From contig NZ_AP024897.1 in NCBI RefSeq assembly GCF_024529975.1, forward strand, positions 1,550,001 to 1,614,000: a DNA stretch of 64,000 nt. The letters run 5' to 3'. The DNA comes from Vibrio quintilis. GTDB lineage: Bacteria > Pseudomonadota > Gammaproteobacteria > Enterobacterales > Vibrionaceae. The notes beneath the pieces are model-generated. The model was given only the letters and a program-made list of their open reading frames with translations, did no database searches and had not been told where the DNA came from. Position numbers and translations under genes: made by a program. Positions 57,573 to 64,000 of the stretch are shown here, one piece after another (the first letter of the stretch is position 1; every line of letters begins with the position of its first letter).

Positions 57573-58012
57573 TGCGGGAAATGAAAGCATTTTTTACCCG
57601 TCAGAAAGCCAATGAAGGCGTGCGCCTGCCTTTAACGCTGCCGGACGGGACAAAAACAGAACATTTCTTACTCATTCGCGGTATTGACTCGGATGCATTT
57701 CGTGAAGCGGAAGCAGAAGCGAAGCGTCAGGCGATGCAACTGTCAATGATCGAAGATGAGGAAGAAAAGCAGCAGGCGATTTCGGACAGGAAACTCTCAC
57801 TGGTGGCGACACTCGTGCTGGACTGGTCATTTGAACAGGAATGTTCCCCGGAAAACGTGACGTCATTTCTGCGCGAGGCGCCGCAAATTGCTGATCAGGT
57901 TGATCAGCTTGCTGCGAGACGAGCACTTTTTTTCGACAAAAGGTTGAGCAGCTCTTCAGGTTCGCAGCCAGCGAACGGCAGCTCAGCCAAATCCCGCCCG
58001 GTTCACGGGTAA
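57572..58012 (+). CDS. Tail assembly chaperone (lambda gpG-like)
   Basis: 146 residues in the zero frame: LPLTLPDGTKTEHFLLIRGIDSDAFREAEAEAKRQAM, then a helical region. Acts with its frameshifted form to bind the tape measure. After ARRALFF the zero-frame tail is a low-complexity Ser-rich end (LSSSSGSQPANGSSAKSRPVHG), as is common for the short G-type product. Confidence 0.8.
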   Translation: MREMKAFFTRQKANEGVRLPLTLPDGTKTEHFLLIRGIDSDAFREAEAEAKRQAMQLSMIEDEEEKQQAISDRKLSLVATLVLDWSFEQECSPENVTSFLREAPQIADQVDQLAARRALFFDKRLSSSSGSQPANGSSAKSRPVHG

Positions 58013-58260
58013 CTCACCGGCAGACACTGATTCAGGTATGGAAAACCACAGGCAAAAAACCTCAGGCGCTTGCTGAGCACCCTGAGGTGCCTGATGAGCT
58101 GAAGTATCTGTGGGAATGGTTTCAGGAGCTTCACTCAGGTGAAGCGCTTTCTTTTTCAGAGATTCATTCCTGGGCTTTGATGACCCGCAGATGTCTGCGT
58201 GGCTGGGAAGTGGATGTTTTGCGGTCGTTAGACCGCATTAACAGGAGCATTTATTCATGA
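57928..58260 (+). CDS. GT-type chaperone extension via probable -1 frameshift
   Basis: Zero frame reads T TTT TTC at 57928-57934. The -1 frame then stays open (RQKVEQLFRFAASERQLSQIPPG ... LKYLWEWFQELHSGEALSFSEIHSWALMTRRCLRGWEVDVLRSLDRINRS) to TGA 58258-58260, overlapping the tape-measure ATG. The sequence LWEWF...W..D.LR.LD is like the T domain of tail chaperones. No start codon or ribosome site for this frame alone. Long product about 229 residues. Confidence 0.82.
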   Translation, partial: FFRQKVEQLFRFAASERQLSQIPPGSRVTHRQTLIQVWKTTGKKPQALAEHPEVPDELKYLWEWFQELHSGEALSFSEIHSWALMTRRCLRGWEVDVLRSLDRINRSIYS

Positions 58261-60020
58261 CAGAAATCAACACGCTTCAAGTTGCAGCATCGGTTCGCAG
58301 TCTGTCTCAGTTAGAAAAACAGGCGGAACAGACACAAAAGGCAACGACAGCACTCACGCATGCTTTTGAGGGGTTATCCAAACCCGTTAAGACGATGCAA
58401 TCTGCGTTCGCTGACCTTAACCGTGTTGTGACCAAAAGTCAGAAACTGACATCGCTTCAGCGCCAGTTGACGACTGCAAAAGAGAGTACGGCAAATTTAA
58501 CCCAGGCTGTCAGACAGCTGAATAAAACCGCCGGGCAGGGCTTCGGCGACAAGATGCAGAAGGAGGCTCAGACCGGGGCAGCGGCATTGAATTCACTGGC
58601 GCAGACCCTGGCACAATACAAAGAGGATGCACTGTTTTCGGATCTCATTCCGGATGCGATGTTTGAAAAAGCGGATCAACTGACATCGGCCTTTGCCTCG
58701 TTAAATAGCCAGCTGGCTCAGTCCGCCGGTCAATCCGGCCAGCAGGGAAGCGACGGGCTGTTTTCCGGCCTGATTCCCGATCAGGCCAGCCAGCAACTGG
58801 ATGGCATGACTCAGGAACTGGCGGCGTTTGCAACGGACTGGGAAACGTTGATCAGCAATGTTCAGAACAAAGGGCTGGACCAGATTGTGGCTCAGTCGCA
58901 GGAGATTGGCACCAATGCGCTGAAGGATTTTGCATCAGACTTCGGAAAAGCTTATGGCAATCAACTTAAAGATGAGCTGTTACCGGAAGATTTCATGAAA
59001 CACATTAGCGGTGTGGATGATTTCTTCGATCAACTGGATGAAGGCTGGGATTATTTTACCAGCCGGATTCAGGAAAAAGGGCTGAGCGGTCTGTGGGATG
59101 AGGCCCTTGACGCTGGCGCCGAACCATTCGACGAGATGCTGAGCAGCCTGTCTTCCGGCTTTAAAAGCCAGATTGTCGATACCCTGGTGCCGGAAGGCTT
59201 GTTTGATGAGTTTCGGCAGTTAGGCAGTGTCTTTTCAGATTTAGGCTGGGATGGCGCCACCTCTTTCTTCAACGGGATGTTTACACCGGCAGAAGGGTCG
59301 CAGTCAGGCTCTGGTGGTTCGGGTTCTGGTGGATCAGATAGCACGCTTGATGCAACCCGTCAGCAGTATGACAGCCAAACCGGTCTGGAGCTGGATTTGA
59401 CCGAGCAACGGGAAAGTCAGAAAGCGCAGATCGAAAGTCAGTACCAGCAGACCCGGCTGCAAAGTGCCTCCGACTTTTTCAATAATATTGCAGAGTTAGC
59501 GGTCACTTCCGGCGGAAAACAATCCAAAATTGCCAAAGCGGCTGCTATCGCGCAGGCCACGATGAAAACCTATGAATCGGCCACCGGCGCTTATGCCGCT
59601 TTAGCCGGTATTCCTTACGTCGGTCCGGCACTTGGTGCCGCCGCTGCCGCTGCGGCTGTTGCCGCCGGTATGGCAAATATTCAGGCGATTCGCTCGGCAA
59701 ACTTCTCCGGTGCTTATGATCACGGCGGACTGATTCCTTCCGGCAAGATTGGCCTGGTGGGTGAATACGGACCGGAACTGATTGCCGGCCCGGCGACAGT
59801 CACCAGCCGCAGGGCGACCGCTGAGCGTTCGTCCGGTACTTCGGCCACGGCCAGTCAGGTGTCGTTTGCGCCTGTGATTAATATCTCGGGACAGACCGAC
59901 AACTCCGCCCGGCAGACCGCGCAGCAAGTCCGCAGTACGCTGCAGGGGCTGATGGCCGAATTCATTACTGATCAGCAACGTTCCGGGGGCATGCTGAACC
60001 AACAAAGTGAGGTATCCTGA
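58257..60020 (+). CDS. Tape measure protein of the lambda-like tail
   Basis: 587 residues. Coiled-coil N-terminal half, Gly/Ser linker near 350-360, then an Ala-rich hydrophobic region (GAYAALAGIPYVGPALGAAAAAAAVAAGMANIQAIRSANF) and the YDHGGLIPSGKIGLVGEYGPELIAGPATVTSR motif typical of tape measure C-termini. Shorter than the 989-residue P2-type one, implying a shorter tail. ATGA overlap with the chaperone. Confidence 0.9.
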   Translation: MTEINTLQVAASVRSLSQLEKQAEQTQKATTALTHAFEGLSKPVKTMQSAFADLNRVVTKSQKLTSLQRQLTTAKESTANLTQAVRQLNKTAGQGFGDKMQKEAQTGAAALNSLAQTLAQYKEDALFSDLIPDAMFEKADQLTSAFASLNSQLAQSAGQSGQQGSDGLFSGLIPDQASQQLDGMTQELAAFATDWETLISNVQNKGLDQIVAQSQEIGTNALKDFASDFGKAYGNQLKDELLPEDFMKHISGVDDFFDQLDEGWDYFTSRIQEKGLSGLWDEALDAGAEPFDEMLSSLSSGFKSQIVDTLVPEGLFDEFRQLGSVFSDLGWDGATSFFNGMFTPAEGSQSGSGGSGSGGSDSTLDATRQQYDSQTGLELDLTEQRESQKAQIESQYQQTRLQSASDFFNNIAELAVTSGGKQSKIAKAAAIAQATMKTYESATGAYAALAGIPYVGPALGAAAAAAAVAAGMANIQAIRSANFSGAYDHGGLIPSGKIGLVGEYGPELIAGPATVTSRRATAERSSGTSATASQVSFAPVINISGQTDNSARQTAQQVRSTLQGLMAEFITDQQRSGGMLNQQSEVS

Positions 60021-60361
60021 TGAGAGAAACCTTTCCCGATCTTTGTCCGGATTATAACTCCGGTGCATCGATTTCTCATGACGTTGTTTCCGTCTCTTTC
60101 GGAGATGGTTATGAACAGAAAATGCCTAAAGGCATCAATCATACGCAGCTGAGTTACTCGTTAAGCTGGTCCGGGCTGACACAAAGTGAACGGGACACCA
60201 TCGTCGCTTTTCTGATGAAACACGGCGGTGTGACGCCATTTCACTGGACGCCGTGGGATGGTCCGGAGCAGTTATGGACCTGTGAGAAATACACAGTTTC
60301 TCCGAAACCGGCCAGTTACTACGACATTTCAGCTACTTTCACAAAGTCTTATAGCCTATGA
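60020..60361 (+). CDS. Minor tail protein M-like
   Basis: 113 residues, lambda gpM length. VVSVSFGDGYEQKMPKGINHTQLSYSLSWSGLTQSERD and FHWTPWDGPEQLWTCEKYTV are family hallmarks. Part of the tail tip. ATGA junctions on both sides. Confidence 0.92.
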   Translation: MRETFPDLCPDYNSGASISHDVVSVSFGDGYEQKMPKGINHTQLSYSLSWSGLTQSERDTIVAFLMKHGGVTPFHWTPWDGPEQLWTCEKYTVSPKPASYYDISATFTKSYSL

Positions 60362-61059
60362 ACTACACAGAAACGGTTCAGAAAACGTCTTTACCGGCGA
60401 TTGTCGAGATGTTTTCTGTCACAACCTCAACAGGCACGCTCCGTTTTGTCACGGGGCCCCGCGATGGCAAGCCGGTTGTCCATGCGGGTAAAACTTATAC
60501 GCCATTGCCGATTGACGTGTCCGGCTTCGGCTTTAATACCACAGGCTCAATTCCGCGCCCGACCATGCGGATCAGCAATATCGACAGTGCGCTGATTCCG
60601 GTGATTGCTGAAACGGATGACCTGATCGGTGCGCGGGTGGTTCGCCAGCGGATTTTTGCCACCAATCTCGACGGAGAACCGGATGAAGATCCGGGACAGA
60701 CCTTTCCGCCGGATATTTATGTGGTGAACCGCAAGTCCGTTCAGACCCGCGCATCGATTGAATGGGAGCTGGTGGCGGCGATTGATCAGGAAGGCGTCAA
60801 ACTGCCGCGCAGGCAGGTGATCCGCGATTACTGCCAGAGTATTTACCGGATTTATGATGCTGAGCAGGCAGCGTTTGATTACAGCGCGGCGACCTGTCCG
60901 TATACCGGTGTGGTTTGCTTTAATGCTCAGGGAAAAAGCGCCGGTGCGGATTCAGATGCGTGCGGCAAAACCCTGGCGGACTGCAAAAAACGCTTTGGTG
61001 AACACGGCATTCTGCCGTTTGACGGCTTCCCCGGCGTTGCCCGGGTAAGGAAAAGCTGA
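60358..61059 (+). CDS. Minor tail protein L-like (Fe-S tail tip protein)
   Basis: 233 residues. PIDVSGFGFNTTGSIPRPTMRISN at the start; C-terminal four cysteines (TCPY, VCFN, DACG, DCKKRFG) are the conserved set reported to bind a 4Fe-4S cluster in lambda gpL. Tail tip component. Confidence 0.92.
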   Translation: MNYTETVQKTSLPAIVEMFSVTTSTGTLRFVTGPRDGKPVVHAGKTYTPLPIDVSGFGFNTTGSIPRPTMRISNIDSALIPVIAETDDLIGARVVRQRIFATNLDGEPDEDPGQTFPPDIYVVNRKSVQTRASIEWELVAAIDQEGVKLPRRQVIRDYCQSIYRIYDAEQAAFDYSAATCPYTGVVCFNAQGKSAGADSDACGKTLADCKKRFGEHGILPFDGFPGVARVRKS

Positions 61060-61775
61060 TGCTCAAACAGGACATTATTGAGGCGATACAGCAACACGCG
61101 CTGGCCTGTTATCCCGAAGAGAGCTGTGGCTTTATTTTCCCGGACCGTTATGCGCCTCAGCGGAATGTGTCTCCCACACCGGCGCAGCACTTCAGGATCA
61201 GCCGCCAGGCGATGACGGAAGCAAGGGCTGAACACATTGTGGCGATTGCGCACTCGCACCCGGACGGCAATCACTTCCCGTCGCTGATGGATATGCAGGG
61301 CCAAATCTCGACCGGAGTGCCCTGGTATATCTGCAATATTGATCAAGGCAGGGTGACGGATTTTTTTGGCTGGGGAAAGCCGGGAATGACACCGCTGACC
61401 GGCCGGCCTTTCCGGCATGGCGTCACCGATTGTTATGCCATCATCCGCGATTATTTTTTTCGACACCGCCGGGTGACGCTGAATGATTATCCCCGCAGCT
61501 GGGAATGGTGGAAATCCGGGGAAGATCTGTATGAGAAGTATTTCCGGCAGGAAGGATTTTCAGTGATTGAATCGTCTGAAGTTGAAGCCGGGGATGTCTT
61601 TCTTGCTGCGATCGCCTCCAGACAGATCAATCATGGCGGAGTTTATACCGGTAACGGACTCATTCTGCATCAGCTTGGTAACCAGCATGGTTACGCGCCT
61701 GATCGTCTGAGTTGTCGTACACCGGTGACTCCTTGGTTAAAACATATCAAATACTGGATTCGTTACGATGGTTGA
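61059..61775 (+). CDS. Tail assembly protein K-like (JAB/MPN + NlpC/P60)
   Basis: 238 residues. JAB domain: Glu in PEESCGFIF, HSHPDGNHFPSLMD metal ligands. NlpC/P60 domain: Cys in HGVTDCYAIIRDYF and His in INHGGVYTG. In phages it processes tip proteins or cuts peptidoglycan. Overlaps L at its start and I at its end. Confidence 0.93.
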   Translation: MLKQDIIEAIQQHALACYPEESCGFIFPDRYAPQRNVSPTPAQHFRISRQAMTEARAEHIVAIAHSHPDGNHFPSLMDMQGQISTGVPWYICNIDQGRVTDFFGWGKPGMTPLTGRPFRHGVTDCYAIIRDYFFRHRRVTLNDYPRSWEWWKSGEDLYEKYFRQEGFSVIESSEVEAGDVFLAAIASRQINHGGVYTGNGLILHQLGNQHGYAPDRLSCRTPVTPWLKHIKYWIRYDG

Positions 61776-62244
61776 AATTCATCTCCATGGAGAATTAGCA
61801 AAGCTTGAGTGTCCGGAAGCAATTGATGTGCAGAGTCCCTATGAAGCAATTCAGTTTCTCTGCGAAGTTGTACCCGGATTCAGGCAGTGCTACTTCTCCG
61901 GTCAATATACGATTGAAAATGATCAGGGTTCGTTCGTGACAGAAGATAACTTACATCTGCAAGGGTGTCAGTCGTTGCATTTCTATCCGGCAGCGGCGGG
62001 CGCTGTGACGGGGGCGCTGGTTGGGGCCGGTCTGCTGATGGGCGGGATGCTGGCTGTTAAATATATGGATCTGAAGTTGTCTGGCTATGAAGAGCGTGAG
62101 TCGGTTGACAGCCGCAATTCATACCTGTTTAACGGTGCGAAAAACACGGTTGAACAAGGTGTCGCAAGGCCACTGCTTTACGGAAAAATGGAAGTCGGTG
62201 GCCACATCATCTCTACAGGATTAACGACGGAGCAAATTATCTGA
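61768..62244 (+). CDS. Tail assembly protein I-like
   Basis: 158 residues. IHLHGELAKLECPEAIDVQSPYEAIQFLCEVVPGFRQ (ubiquitin-like start) and a Gly-rich hydrophobic hinge AAAGAVTGALVGAGLLMGGM. Required for tip assembly in lambda. Stop overlaps the ATG of J. Confidence 0.9.
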   Translation: MVEIHLHGELAKLECPEAIDVQSPYEAIQFLCEVVPGFRQCYFSGQYTIENDQGSFVTEDNLHLQGCQSLHFYPAAAGAVTGALVGAGLLMGGMLAVKYMDLKLSGYEERESVDSRNSYLFNGAKNTVEQGVARPLLYGKMEVGGHIISTGLTTEQII

Positions 62245-64000
62245 TGCAACCTTATATGACAGACAATATAGAAGGTGCAAAAGGTAGCAGCGGAAAGTCA
62301 GGACAAAGTAGTGGACGGGTCGCAAAAGAAGACCCGAACACGCTCCAGAGTAATGCTACCTGCCGGTGTCTTTTCCTGGTCTCCGAAGGCCCGACTATCG
62401 GGCCGGAACGGGGCGCACAGGATATTCTCATCGACGGCACCCCCCTGCAAAGTGAGCAGGGAAGTTACAATTTTCAGGGGGTTCACCTTGCTATCCGGCA
62501 AGGGCACCCTCAACAGGAACATTTACCCGGTTTCCCGGCAGTTGAAAATCAGGTTTCTGTCGGTACGGAAGTGACCTTCAGTACCCCGGTGATCCGGACC
62601 ATTCACACTGAGATTGATGCGGCACGGGTGACGGTGCGGATTCCCCGGCTGACCAGTCAGGATGCCAAAACGGGGGATTTACACGGTTCATCGGTCGGTA
62701 TTTATATTGACAGCCGTGCGGAAGGCGGCAGCTGGACAAGGGCTGTGACCGATACGATCAAAGGAAAAACGGTCTCGGATTATCAGCGGGACTATCGGGT
62801 TGAGCTGACCGGCGAGCCGCCCTGGGATATCCGGGTCGGACGTATTTCGCCGGACAGTACCTCTTCGACACTCTCAAATCAAACCTACTGGGACAGTTAT
62901 ACCGAAATCACAGACGCCAAACTCTATTATCCGAACAGCGCCCTGCTGGGGCTGACTATTGATGCGAAGCAGTTCAGCGGCAGTATGCCGAAAGTTTCTG
63001 CGGTCTGGTCGGGAATGGCGGTGAAAGTGCCCGCGAACTATGACCCGCAGAAGCGGACTTATCAGGGAATCTGGGATGGCACTTTTCAGGTGGCATGGAC
63101 CGATAACCCGGCCTGGGTACTGTATGATTTATTAACCAATACGCGCTACGGCCTTGGTCAGGAAGTCGATCATCAGTCCGTCAGTAAAGGCCACTTCTAC
63201 ACCATTGGTCAATACTGTGATGAACTGGTGGATGATGGTTACGGCGGTAAGGAGCCGCGCTATACCTGTAACATCTATCTGGCCAAACAGCAGGATGCCT
63301 TTGCGGTGGTGAAAAATCTGGCAACGGTTTTCCGTGGCATGACCTACTGGGGCAGCGGGCAGGTCGTCCCGGTACAGGATGCCCCGCAGGATGCCACGCA
63401 ACTGATCACGGCGGCCAATGTTGTTGACGGGCTGTTTACTTATAAAGGGAAGAACTCATCCTCTGAACGACACAGTGTCGCGCTGGTGTCATGGAATGAC
63501 CCGGAAGATAACTACCGGCTGAATGTCGAAGTGGTGGAAGACAAAGAGGCGATTCAGGCGATCGGCTGGAAGACAACCGATGTGGTTGCGGTCGGCTGTA
63601 CTTCCCGTGGTCAGGCCCGCCGGGTTGGCCGCTGGACGCTGGACGCAGAATGGCATGAACCTGAAACCATCACTTACCGGTGTGGTTTTGATCAGCTTGG
63701 CGTTCGTCCCGGTGACATCGTTAATGTGCTGGATCCGGATATTGCCGGTATCCGCCTTGGCGGCCGGATTGCCGGGGTGACGCCGGGTGCTGTGACCGTC
63801 GATGAATTACCGGCAGATTTTGATCCGGCGCTGGCGTATCAGCTTTCTGTGGTGCTGCCGTCCGGCGGAATTCATACCACGGATGTTCAGTCGGTTGAAG
63901 GCAATACCTTATCGGTTGCGACTATGGATGTACTGCCGGTCGCCGGGGCGATGTGGGCTTTGACCACCGACCAGGTTCAGCCACGGCCATTCCGGGTGAC
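62244..64000 (+). CDS. Host specificity protein J-like (partial, runs off the end)
   Basis: 585 residues visible, frame open to the window edge. Starts MQPYMTDNIEGAKGSS; FLVSEGPTIGPERGAQDILIDGTPLQSEQGSYNFQGV, then WVLYDLLTNTRYGLGQEV and AFAVVKNLATVFRGMTYWGSGQVV are typical of gpJ, the central tip fibre that meets the receptor. The receptor-binding C-terminus is beyond the window. Confidence 0.93.
   Translation, partial: MQPYMTDNIEGAKGSSGKSGQSSGRVAKEDPNTLQSNATCRCLFLVSEGPTIGPERGAQDILIDGTPLQSEQGSYNFQGVHLAIRQGHPQQEHLPGFPAVENQVSVGTEVTFSTPVIRTIHTEIDAARVTVRIPRLTSQDAKTGDLHGSSVGIYIDSRAEGGSWTRAVTDTIKGKTVSDYQRDYRVELTGEPPWDIRVGRISPDSTSSTLSNQTYWDSYTEITDAKLYYPNSALLGLTIDAKQFSGSMPKVSAVWSGMAVKVPANYDPQKRTYQGIWDGTFQVAWTDNPAWVLYDLLTNTRYGLGQEVDHQSVSKGHFYTIGQYCDELVDDGYGGKEPRYTCNIYLAKQQDAFAVVKNLATVFRGMTYWGSGQVVPVQDAPQDATQLITAANVVDGLFTYKGKNSSSERHSVALVSWNDPEDNYRLNVEVVEDKEAIQAIGWKTTDVVAVGCTSRGQARRVGRWTLDAEWHEPETITYRCGFDQLGVRPGDIVNVLDPDIAGIRLGGRIAGVTPGAVTVDELPADFDPALAYQLSVVLPSGGIHTTDVQSVEGNTLSVATMDVLPVAGAMWALTTDQVQPRPFRV

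Overview
The window looks like a chromosome segment of a Vibrio or close relative. The conserved core (fadL-type porin, fadI-fadJ, an RssB-like regulator, a YbaN-type gene, apt, dnaX, ybaB, recR) has a typical Vibrionaceae arrangement. I cannot name the species. Accessory DNA lies on both sides of this core: two phage-tail modules, a thiazoline-type NRPS operon, and a decayed Rhs toxin/immunity array.

Layout. (1) 1-15.6 kb: contractile P2-like tail module on the + strand. It holds fibre genes with assembly chaperones, several tail proteins, sheath (FI), tube (FII), E/E' chaperones joined by a probable -1 frameshift, tape measure, U, X and D, and ends at a strong terminator. (2) 15.7-25.3 kb: about 1 kb of leader with a candidate Fur box, then four overlapping genes. 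These are a PchF-type NRPS (docking-Cy-A-MT-PCP-TE), a saccharopine-dehydrogenase-like protein, a PchG/Irp3-type thiazolinyl imine reductase and a type II thioesterase. No salicylate genes, starter module, transporter or receptor are present. (3) 25.3-30.4 kb: DUF1820 gene, HAD hydrolase, small genes, a membrane-protein locus with a Val-Ala-Gly repeat tract, and a low-molecular-weight protein tyrosine phosphatase. (4) 30.4-47.7 kb: the core genes, then an unrecognised 1030-residue protein and a CatB/Vat-type acetyltransferase. (5) 47.7-53.4 kb: orphan Rhs tips, displaced toxin C-termini and probable immunity genes, with two 248-bp direct repeats and several interrupting stop codons. (6) 53.4-54.3 kb: a MITE-like element that truncates hicA, followed by intact hicB. 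(7) 54.3-64 kb: an S24-type phage repressor, a Q-like antiterminator, an IS200-type element, then a lambda-like non-contractile tail module (tube, G/GT-type chaperones, tape measure, M, L, K, I, and J running off the end).

How it fits together. The two tail modules are unrelated in type (contractile and flexible) but share the same apparent slippery heptamer in their chaperone genes. In the second module the regulators sit next to the tail genes with no head, terminase or replication genes between. This fits either a deleted prophage or an F-type-pyocin-like particle. The NRPS operon can process cysteine into a reduced, methylated thiazoline-type ring, but must receive its acyl donor from a synthetase encoded elsewhere or make an atypical small product. 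The Rhs region looks like a store of past toxin tips: immunity genes are mostly intact while toxins are fragments.
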